The notes under the pieces are model-generated. The model worked only from the letters and a program-made list of their open reading frames with translations, was not told the origin of the DNA and made no database searches. DNA of 7,527 bases from Trebonia sp. (GTDB taxonomy: Bacteria; Actinomycetota; Actinomycetes; Streptosporangiales; Streptosporangiaceae): NCBI GenBank assembly GCA_030043595.1, contig JASHXJ010000606.1, positions 1 through 7,527 on the forward strand. The letters run 5' to 3'. Made by a program: the position numbers and the translations under genes. Below are positions 1 through 4,998 of this stretch, piece after piece; position 1 is the stretch's first letter; every line of letters begins with the position of its first letter.

Positions 1-440
1 GTGAGCATCTGCAGCACCTCGTCGAGGATGCCGCCGCGCCATCCGGCGGTGAACCCGAGCGCCATGCCGACCGCTGCCGCGCTGGCCGCGCCGAGCGCGC
101 CAACCAGGTAGCTTTCCCGCAGCCCGTTCGCGAGCTGTGAGAACAGGTCGCGGCCCAGGTCGTCGGTGCCGAGCCAGAACCTGCTGCCCGGGTGCGCGCT
201 GAAGACTCCGGTGAGGTCGCCGGGCGGGTACTTCGCGATCACCGGCCCGATGATCGCGAACAGCACGAGGAGGGACTCGAGGCCGAGGCCGAAGACGAGC
301 TTCTTGTTCCGCAGGCCGTAGTAGACGAAGTCGTTGCGCCGCGGCCGGGCGGCAGTGCCGAGCGGGGCGGCGAGGGGCGCGCCCGCGGGTGCGCCTGCGA
401 CCGGTGCGACGACATCCGGGGTCCCGCTCACCTCACTCAT
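1..440 (-). CDS. ABC transporter permease, DppC/OppC type (partial, N-terminal part)
   Basis: Inner-membrane permease subunit of a peptide/nickel/oligosaccharide-type ABC importer; it would pair with the DppB-type permease encoded just upstream. The visible 146 codons begin at an ATG (438-440) and run off the window's left edge, so about half of a usual 290-320 residue protein is present. Residues 1-36 form an Ala/Pro-rich cytoplasmic tail. A first membrane helix spans about residues 48-70 (LVFGLGLESLLVLFAIIGPV). The signature GTDDLGRDLFSQL at residues 91-103 is the hallmark of the DppC/OppC branch, and the start of the second helix follows (about 107-125). The start overlaps the stop of the preceding permease gene by four bases (ATGA), which indicates translational coupling. 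Family is secure; the transported substrate is inferred from neighbours only. Confidence 0.93.
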   Translation of the reverse strand, partial: MSEVSGTPDVVAPVAGAPAGAPLAAPLGTAARPRRNDFVYYGLRNKKLVFGLGLESLLVLFAIIGPVIAKYPPGDLTGVFSAHPGSRFWLGTDDLGRDLFSQLANGLRESYLVGALGAASAAAVGMALGFTAGWRGGILDEVLQML

Positions 441-1429
441 GCTGTCGCTCCCTGCATGCTGAGGCGGGTCCGCGGGTCGACCGTGATGAACACCAGGTCG
501 ATGATGAAGTTGGCGATCAGGACGCCCATGACGATGAAGATGAAGATGCCCTGCAGCAGGAAGTAGTCGTTGTTCTCGATCGCGTTGAAGATCAGGTAGC
601 CGAGGCCCGGGTAGTGGAACGCGATCTCGGTGACGATGTTGCCGCCGATGACCACGCCCAGCGCCAGCGCCAGGCCCAACAGCTGCGGCAGCGACGCGTT
701 GCGGTAGGCGTACCTGCGGACCACCCGCTCGCGCGCGCCGAGCGCCCGCAGGTACCGGGAGCTGTCGTTCTCCAGCTCGTAGATGACCAGGTTGCGCATG
801 CCGATGGACCAGCCGCCAAGGCTCACCAGGAACACGGTAAGGAACGGCAGGAACCAGTGGTCAAGCAGGGACGCGATGAACGTCCAGTTCCAGGCTGGGA
901 GCAGCGTCTCGGAATAGGCGCCGGCGGTCGGGAAGACGTGCCAGACCACCCCGAGCAGGTAGGGCACCACGAGCGCCAGCCAGGGGTACGGGATGGCCTG
1001 GAAGACGTAGCCGAGCGGCAGCACGGTGTTGTCGAGAACCTTCCGCCGCGCGGCCGCGGCACCGAGCCGGTTCCCGAGGACGTAGGAGGCCGCGATGGCG
1101 GGAACGAGCAGCGCCAGGGTGTAGGGCATCGCGCCGAAGACGAGGGTCGTGACCTTGGCCGGCGCGTCCCAGATGCTGATCCCCATGTTCCCGGTGACGA
1201 CGCCCTTCCAGAAGTCCAGGTACTGCTGCCACAGCGGCACGTTGAGGCCGAAGGACTGCGCGAACGACTTGTAGAGCGCGGCATAGGACGCCGAGTCGAG
1301 GTCGAACCTGGACAGCAGGTTCTGGATGGGGTCACCGGGCATCAGGTGCGGGATTCCCCAGTCGATGCTCACGCCGACGAAGAACGCCAGCACGTAGGTG
1401 ATCAGCTTCCTGACGAGGTAGCGCCGCAT
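437..1429 (-). CDS. ABC transporter permease, DppB/OppB type
   Basis: Inner-membrane permease of a peptide-type (Dpp/Opp) ABC importer, 330 residues, normal length for the family. The N-terminus has the typical short basic stretch and first helix (about residues 8-28) followed by MPGDP at 30-34, matching the conserved MPGDP of DppB proteins. Several further helices follow. The cytoplasmic loop that contacts the ATPase begins near Y226 (YLRALGARERVVRRYAYRNA), and the last helices end in the conserved VDPRTR tail. The ATG at 1427-1429 was chosen because GGGAGAGG lies 5 bases upstream; an in-frame TTG at 1454-1456 would add nine residues but lacks such a site. The stop overlaps the next permease start by four bases. 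It belongs to one transcription unit with the binding protein upstream, separated by 127 bases containing a strong hairpin. Confidence 0.95.
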   Translation of the reverse strand: MRRYLVRKLITYVLAFFVGVSIDWGIPHLMPGDPIQNLLSRFDLDSASYAALYKSFAQSFGLNVPLWQQYLDFWKGVVTGNMGISIWDAPAKVTTLVFGAMPYTLALLVPAIAASYVLGNRLGAAAARRKVLDNTVLPLGYVFQAIPYPWLALVVPYLLGVVWHVFPTAGAYSETLLPAWNWTFIASLLDHWFLPFLTVFLVSLGGWSIGMRNLVIYELENDSSRYLRALGARERVVRRYAYRNASLPQLLGLALALGVVIGGNIVTEIAFHYPGLGYLIFNAIENNDYFLLQGIFIFIVMGVLIANFIIDLVFITVDPRTRLSMQGATA

Positions 1430-1464
1430 GATCGCCTCTCCCGGGGTAATGTTCAACGGCCCCG

Positions 1465-1508
1465 CGACCCGCCTTCCGGCCCGCTTGCGCGGGCCGGAAG
1501 GCGGGTCG
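1465..1508 (-). repeat. Strong intergenic hairpin (20 bp stem, GCAA loop) between binding-protein and permease genes
   Basis: Positions 1465-1484 pair perfectly with 1489-1508, leaving a four-base loop. Read in the direction of transcription the loop is GCAA, a GNRA-type tetraloop that stabilises RNA hairpins. No T-run follows on either strand, so it does not look like a classical intrinsic terminator. In ABC importer operons such hairpins after the binding-protein gene often protect the upstream mRNA from 3' decay or partly block read-through, so the binding protein is made in excess. That role is an inference here. Confidence 0.85.
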
Positions 1509-1556
1509 TTCTGGGACCGTGCTAGTGACTAATCCGATCGGGTTTTGCGGGGAACC

Positions 1557-3365
1557 TCACGGTGCCTTGGGGTTGGGCTCGAGGTTGGCCAGCGCGTAGA
1601 CCGTGGTCATCGCGCCGATGTAGCCACCCCACATCGCCGGGATGTACTGGTCGGTGCCCGTGCTCGACGGGAAGTTCTCCCAGTACCCGGTGTTGCCCTG
1701 GAACCAGATGCCGTTGTACCACAGCGGGATCTCCGGCTGCTGCTGGAGGAAGTCCTTCTCCAGCGAGGAGTAGATGGAGTCCAGCTTGGTGGTGTCGGTC
1801 GGCGAGACGGTGCCCGCCTCCTGCACCAGCGCCCAGTCGCTCGGCGAGCTGAACCGCTCCCAGTTAAGCTGCGCGGTCTGCTGCTTGCTGATCGGGAGCT
1901 CGTACACGCGCTGGAAGTAGCTCCACGGGGTGGAGTCCAGACCAGCGTTGTTGTCCAGCGCCAGGTCGTAGGTGCCGTTGGTCAGGTTAGCGGTGCGGGC
2001 TGACGCCTGCGGGTAGATGAGCGAGACGTTGATGCCGACCGCGCTCAGCTCAGACTGGATGACGGTGGTGGCCTGCATCCAGTCGGACCAGCCCTGCGGC
2101 ACCTGGAGGGTGAGGGTCTGGCCGTGGTAGCCCGACGACGCCAGGAGTGTCTTGGCCTCGGCCGGGTTGTAGGTGGCCGCGTACTGGCTGACCACGCTCT
2201 GGTTGACGAAGCTGTCCAGGTTGGGCAGCAGGCCGGTCGGGCTGGCTGCCTTCGCGATGCCGCCGTACACCGCCTGCGCGATGGCCGACGGGTCGAGCGC
2301 GTACGCCAGTGCCCGGCGGAAGTTGACGTTGTTCATCGGCGCGATGCTGGTGTTCGGCTCAAGCCACACCGTGTTGCCGGACAGCATGTACGGGGCGGCG
2401 GAGTAGTAGGTCTTGAGCCCGTAGACGGAGCTACCGCCCAGGTTCCCGAGCAGGTTGTTGATGCCCGGCAGGAAGTTGTTGCTCCAGTCGATGTTGTCGG
2501 CGGTCAGCTGGCCGAGTTCCTCGTTGTTGGACCCGTTGACGACGTCCACGAGGTACTTGAACTTGAAGCTCAGGCCGAGCGCGCTGGTGGCCCACCAGCC
2601 CGACCGGGTCTGGTAGGCGACCTCCTGCGAGTTGTACGTGTCCAGGGACATCGGTCCCGTGCCCACGGGGCTCGTGTTCGCCGCGGTCGCGATCTGGCTC
2701 GCGGGGAGCTTGGACCAGACGGCCTCGGGCAGCACCGGCGCCTTCCACAGGTAGTCGGTGAACTCGGCGTACCCCGGGGTGCCCTTGAACGTCACGGTCA
2801 CCGTGTTGCCGTTGGCGGTTGCCTTGGCGACCGTCGCGACGTTCGCCGAGTACGGGTCGCTGGCGTTGCTCACGGCCAGGTTGATGGAGTAGGCGACGTC
2901 CGCGCCAGTGAGCGGGGTGCCGTTGCTCCACGTCACGCCCGAGCGCACGTCGATGACGTAGGTGTTGCCCTGCCAGCCGGTGGACGGCGTGTCCGTCGCC
3001 AGCCACGGCATGTACGCGCCGGTGATCGGGTTGTACAGGTTCAGCGGCTCGTAAATGAGGCCCTGCGTGCCCGTCGCGAAGTTACCCACGTCCAGCGGGT
3101 TCCAGTTCGACGGCGGCGCATATGCCGTGCCGCTGGTGTAGAGCGTCTCGTTCCGCGGGAAGCTGGTAACGCTGCCGCTGGACGCTGGGGACGACGACGT
3201 CGAAGCCGACGGCGACGGCGACGTGGTACTGGTGCTGCTGCTCGACGACGAGCTGCTGCTACTGCTGCAGGCGCTGGCCGTGGCCAGTGCCAGCACGGCG
3301 ACAGCCGCGCCACCGTACCTGGTGGCCCGCCATCGCCGGCTCGTCGCGCTCTTTGTAGGTCTCAC
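1557..3365 (-). CDS. Family 5 extracellular solute-binding lipoprotein of the Dpp/Opp-type importer
   Basis: Lipid-anchored extracellular receptor (SBP_bac_5 family) that would deliver substrate to the two permeases; 602 residues, slightly long for the family because of its linker. The N-terminus is basic (residues 1-16), then a hydrophobic core (about 18-30) and a lipobox ending in ASAC with the acylated cysteine at C33. Eleven consecutive serines (34-44) and a Ser/Thr/Pro/Ala linker to about residue 68 follow. The mature domain shows family traits such as YEPLNLYNPITGAYMPWLA and the 'SGVTWSNGTPLTGADVAYSI' region. The start is a GTG (3363-3365) with AGGAGGT 8 bases upstream. Family 5 proteins bind oligopeptides, but some, such as those in Thermotoga, bind cello- or mannooligosaccharides. 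The adjoining repressor, glycosidase and esterase favour a sugar ligand here, though the ligand is not proven. Confidence 0.94.
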   Translation of the reverse strand: MRPTKSATSRRWRATRYGGAAVAVLALATASACSSSSSSSSSSSTSTTSPSPSASTSSSPASSGSVTSFPRNETLYTSGTAYAPPSNWNPLDVGNFATGTQGLIYEPLNLYNPITGAYMPWLATDTPSTGWQGNTYVIDVRSGVTWSNGTPLTGADVAYSINLAVSNASDPYSANVATVAKATANGNTVTVTFKGTPGYAEFTDYLWKAPVLPEAVWSKLPASQIATAANTSPVGTGPMSLDTYNSQEVAYQTRSGWWATSALGLSFKFKYLVDVVNGSNNEELGQLTADNIDWSNNFLPGINNLLGNLGGSSVYGLKTYYSAAPYMLSGNTVWLEPNTSIAPMNNVNFRRALAYALDPSAIAQAVYGGIAKAASPTGLLPNLDSFVNQSVVSQYAATYNPAEAKTLLASSGYHGQTLTLQVPQGWSDWMQATTVIQSELSAVGINVSLIYPQASARTANLTNGTYDLALDNNAGLDSTPWSYFQRVYELPISKQQTAQLNWERFSSPSDWALVQEAGTVSPTDTTKLDSIYSSLEKDFLQQQPEIPLWYNGIWFQGNTGYWENFPSSTGTDQYIPAMWGGYIGAMTTVYALANLEPNPKAP

Positions 3366-3373
3366 CTGCTCCT

Positions 3374-3380
3374 ACCTCCT
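3374..3380 (-). promoter_or_regulatory. Ribosome binding site of the solute-binding protein gene
   Basis: Read on the minus strand this is AGGAGGT, a full match to the anti-Shine-Dalgarno core. It lies 8 bases before the GTG at 3365 and decides that start. Confidence 0.88.
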
Positions 3381-3391
3381 CACTAGCAAGT

Positions 3392-3409
3392 CCTCTGGTA
3401 ACCCAGGGG
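3392..3409 (-). repeat. Small leader hairpin upstream of the binding-protein ribosome site
   Basis: Positions 3392-3398 pair with 3403-3409 (seven pairs, one G-U) around a four-base loop. It ends 11 bases before the AGGAGGT site, so it would not mask it. It may simply structure the leader; function is unknown. Confidence 0.45.
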
Positions 3410-3439
3410 TGGGTAGCCGCCGGGTCACGGAAGAGTGCC

Positions 3440-3459
3440 GCGCGCCAAGGACGGCGCGC
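3440..3459 (-). repeat. GC-rich leader hairpin (7 bp stem, 6-base loop)
   Basis: GCGCGCC at 3440-3446 pairs with GGCGCGC at 3453-3459 around a six-base loop. It lies in the inferred untranslated leader of the transporter mRNA, between the promoter candidate and the start codon. Such short GC stems arise easily by chance in this base composition. Confidence 0.4.
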
Positions 3460-3577
3460 CAACCGGTCCGGCAACGACCCCTCTCGGGGCTTTTGTCCGT
3501 TCTAGGCTCGGCGTCGCCGTTGCGGGTCAGGAAGCATCGCGTCCTGGCCGCCTCGGTGTCGCCGTTGAACAGGTGGG

Positions 3578-3592
3578 CTATACCGGTTAAGT
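3578..3592 (-). promoter_or_regulatory. Candidate operator copy 1 (ACTTAACCGGTATAG) at the transporter promoter
   Basis: On the minus strand this reads ACTTAACCGGTATAG. It matches 14 of 15 bases of the element at 4926-4940 before the hydrolase operon, in the same orientation relative to transcription. The centre ACCGGT is a CG-centred palindrome, the usual centre of LacI-family operators, and it overlaps the -10 hexamer. The LacI-type gene in between is the obvious candidate binder. Confidence 0.6.
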
Positions 3593-3599
3593 GTTAACC
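3585..3599. repeat. Perfect inverted repeat GGTTAA-GTG-TTAACC in the transporter promoter spacer
   Basis: Two perfectly complementary 6 bp arms with a 3-base centre lie between the candidate -35 and -10 and overlap the shared ACCGGT element. It is absent from the hydrolase promoter, so it may be an operator-specific extension or a site for a second regulator. Confidence 0.5.
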
Positions 3600-3744
3600 C
3601 AAAGCAGCATCGAAGTAAAGTGCCGTCTCCGTATCGCTCATGTCGCGATCAGATATCAGACCTGTTAACGGACTGCCAGTTTAGACCGTACGAGTGCCGC
3701 TTATCCCGTTTTCGCCTGAAATGTCCGTCGATATCCGGCTCAGC

Positions 3745-4797
3745 TCAGGCGGAAAGCTGCGAGCGGCGCGGGCGAGCGATCTGCGGGACGCCCGCCAGGC
3801 CGCAGCTGTCGCGAATCTCCAGGACGGGTGGCGTCTCCCGGAAGTTCGCCGGCTGGCCGCCGGCCGCCATCTCCTGCAGCATCCGGGCGGCCTGACCGCC
3901 CGCGGCCGCGATGTCCCGGCGCAGCGCGGTGAGCGCGGGGTGCATCAGCTCGCAGAGCGCGGAGTCATCCCAGGAGACGATCGACACGCCCGAGGGAACG
4001 CTGACCCCCATCCGCTGCGCCATGCCAAGCCCGGCGGCCGCCATCACGTCGTTGTCGTACAAGATCGCGGTGGGCGGCTCGGCGGAGCCGAGCAGGCCGC
4101 GCGTCGCCTGCGCGCCGTGCTCGGCCGTGTAGTCGGCCTCCACGGACAGGGCGTCGAGCCCGGCCCCGGCCGCGACCTGCGCGAACGCCTCCGAGCGCAG
4201 GGTGGTGTGCCAGTACCGCGGGAACCCGCCGATGCGCGCGATCCGCCGGTGGCCCAGGCCGGACAGATAGCGGACCACCGACTCGACGGCGGCCCGGTCG
4301 TCCTGCCACACCGCGGGCAGCGAGCCGGCCCCGCGCGGCGTGCCGAACACCACGGCGGGCATGTGCAGCTCTTCCAGCACGCCGATCCGGCGGTCGTTCA
4401 CCTGCAGGTCGACCAGGAACACGCCGTCCACCCGGCGCTGCGCCCACCACCGCCGGTACATCTCGATCTCGGCGTCCTGATCCTCGGCCATGGTGAACAG
4501 CAGCGTGACATGCTGGCTCGTTAGTTCGGCCTGGATGCCGGAGATCAGCTGCATGAAGAACGGCTCAATGCCGAGCATGCGGGCCGGCCGGTCGATGACC
4601 AGGCCGAACGCCTCGGCCTTCCCGGCGGTCAGGGCGCGGGCGGCGCTGTTGGGCTGGAACCCGATCTCGTGCGCGATCGCCAGGATGCGTTCCCTGGTCG
4701 CCGCGGACACTCCAGGCTGGCCATTCAGGGCGAACGAGACTGCTGCCTTGGTCACGCCAGCTCGCTGTGCGATGTCAGCAATGGTCGGGCGTTTCAT
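3745..4797 (-). CDS. LacI-family transcriptional regulator
   Basis: DNA-binding repressor of 350 residues, the usual LacI-family length. The helix-turn-helix occupies about residues 4-26 (PTIADIAQRAGVTKAAVSFA), followed by the third helix and the hinge helix near 50-58 (PNSAARAL). Its leucine normally inserts into the central CG step of the operator. The rest is a periplasmic-binding-protein-like effector domain, with the characteristic SWDDSALCELMHPALTAL region near the end. The ATG at 4795-4797 has AAGGGG 6 bases upstream. A longer in-frame reading reaching 4920 merely translates the tandem repeat array and was rejected. It lies between the transporter and hydrolase operons and probably represses both, released by a sugar from the imported substrate. 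The effector cannot be read from the sequence. Confidence 0.95.
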   Translation of the reverse strand: MKRPTIADIAQRAGVTKAAVSFALNGQPGVSAATRERILAIAHEIGFQPNSAARALTAGKAEAFGLVIDRPARMLGIEPFFMQLISGIQAELTSQHVTLLFTMAEDQDAEIEMYRRWWAQRRVDGVFLVDLQVNDRRIGVLEELHMPAVVFGTPRGAGSLPAVWQDDRAAVESVVRYLSGLGHRRIARIGGFPRYWHTTLRSEAFAQVAAGAGLDALSVEADYTAEHGAQATRGLLGSAEPPTAILYDNDVMAAAGLGMAQRMGVSVPSGVSIVSWDDSALCELMHPALTALRRDIAAAGGQAARMLQEMAAGGQPANFRETPPVLEIRDSCGLAGVPQIARPRRSQLSA

Positions 4798-4831
4798 CAG
4801 GGTCCCCTTCACGCCACACGGCTCCGGCCCA

Positions 4832-4837
4832 ATAATA
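4832..4837 (-). promoter_or_regulatory. Candidate -10 of the repressor gene promoter
   Basis: The minus strand reads TATTAT here, the best AT-rich hexamer upstream of the repressor start, giving a leader of about 28 bases. No good -35 is visible at 17-18 bases; that position falls inside the tandem array, so the array would overlap the polymerase site. Confidence 0.45.
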
Positions 4838-4839
4838 CC

Positions 4840-4908
4840 GGCACAGGTCCGGGACGCGTCCGGGACGCGTCCTGGGACGCGTCCCGGCACAGGTCCCGGA
4901 CGCGTCCC
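4840..4908. repeat. Tandem array of six 11-12 bp palindromic units (GGGACGCGTCCC type)
   Basis: Units start at 4840, 4851, 4862, 4874, 4886 and 4898. Units 2, 3, 4 and 6 carry the core ACGCGT within GGGACGCGTCC or close variants; unit 4 is the full 12 bp palindrome GGGACGCGTCCC. Units 1 and 5 are the same variant with core ACAGGT (GGCACAGGTCC). Cores begin at 4843, 4854, 4865, 4877, 4889 and 4900, so spacing is 11, 11, 12, 12 and 11, about one DNA turn. The array fills the space between two divergent promoters. It could be a cooperative protein-binding array or a slippage-expanded minisatellite. Confidence 0.9.
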
Positions 4909-4912
4909 AGGA

Positions 4913-4941
4913 TAGACCATCGGGGACTAAACCGGTATAGT
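4913..4941 (+). promoter_or_regulatory. Candidate promoter of the hydrolase-esterase operon
   Basis: TAGACC at 4913-4918 (four of six to TTGACA) and TATAGT at 4936-4941 (five of six to TATAAT) are separated by exactly 17 bases. Transcription would start near 4948, about 50 bases before the GTG start. The -10 overlaps the shared operator candidate. Confidence 0.6.
4926..4940 (+). promoter_or_regulatory. Candidate operator copy 2 (ACTAAACCGGTATAG) at the hydrolase promoter
   Basis: It matches the element at the transporter promoter in 14 of 15 bases and in the same orientation to transcription. The inner TAAACCGGTATA is a near-palindrome (one mismatched pair) centred on CG. Its overlap with the -10 fits repression by blocking polymerase. 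Confidence 0.62.
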
Positions 4942-4967
4942 TCTTCGATCGCAGGAGCCAGCCGAAA

Positions 4968-4981
4968 TCGCTGGCCAGCGA
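4968..4981. promoter_or_regulatory. 14 bp perfect palindrome TCGCTGGCCAGCGA in the hydrolase leader
   Basis: A perfect 14 bp palindrome lies between the candidate transcription start and the ribosome site of the hydrolase gene. Its length equals that of known actinomycete LacI-family boxes such as the CebR box, but its centre is GC rather than the usual CG. It could be an alternative operator for the local repressor. Confidence 0.55.
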
Positions 4982-4998
4982 GAGAGGGGCGGGTTCTC

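Larger units (their letters stand above)
3577..3605 (-). promoter_or_regulatory. Candidate promoter of the transporter operon
   Basis: On the minus strand a -10-like TATAGC (3577-3582) is preceded after 17 bases by a poor -35 (GCTTTG, 3600-3605). The -10 is embedded in the element shared with the hydrolase promoter. A poor -35 suits a regulated promoter. Transcription would begin near 3570, giving a leader of roughly 205 bases. Confidence 0.5.
3366..3744. other. Intergenic stretch: long leader and promoter of the transporter operon, plus repressor 3' end
   Basis: This 379-base gap between two minus-strand genes contains no convincing gene. It is less GC-rich in its right half (about 3570-3725), consistent with a promoter region. 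Going with transcription it holds the repressor's 3' flank with no obvious intrinsic terminator, a promoter/operator candidate near 3577-3605, and then a leader of about 200 bases with two small hairpins (3440-3459 and 3392-3409) before the binding-protein start. The short plus-strand ORF readings here have no homology features that I recognise. Confidence 0.7.
4798..4998. promoter_or_regulatory. Divergent control region between repressor and hydrolase operon
   Basis: A 201-base region between oppositely transcribed genes. In order it holds the repressor ribosome site (4804-4809), a repressor -10 candidate TATTAT on the minus strand (4832-4837), a six-unit tandem array (4840-4908), a hydrolase promoter (4913-4941) overlapping a shared operator candidate (4926-4940), a 14 bp palindrome (4968-4981) and the hydrolase ribosome site (about 4982-4989). 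Confidence 0.8.

Noticed and set aside
1430..1456. TTG-initiated nine-residue extension of the DppB-type permease
   Set aside because: The ATG at 1429 has an ideal ribosome site 5 bases away and begins the conserved basic N-terminus; the extension overlaps that ribosome site.
389..1525. Plus-strand open frame opposite the DppB-type permease
   Set aside because: Highly charged repetitive composition typical of antisense frames in high-GC DNA; the minus frame encodes clear membrane helices.
3310..3365. Twin-arginine export signal in the solute-binding protein (SRRWR)
   Set aside because: The sequence lacks the full Tat consensus and the signal ends in a lipobox with a cysteine; ordinary Sec lipoprotein export is simpler, although Tat export cannot be excluded.
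2124..3386. Long open frame on the plus strand opposite the solute-binding protein (420 codons)
   Set aside because: Composition is arginine- and valine-rich without domain features; the minus-strand lipoprotein with lipobox and family motifs is the real gene.
3478..3494. Plus-strand CCCC-TCTC-GGGG stem followed by TTTT as an intrinsic terminator
   Set aside because: The stem is only four pairs and no plus-strand gene ends upstream; on the minus strand the T-run would be on the wrong side.
3223..3895. Small plus-strand open frames across the intergenic region (for example 3620-3895)
   Set aside because: No good ribosome site or recognisable domain, and they run antisense into the repressor gene.
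4840..4908. Tandem array as a CRISPR array
   Set aside because: Units are only 11-12 bp and directly adjoining with no unique spacers, and no cas-like genes are present.
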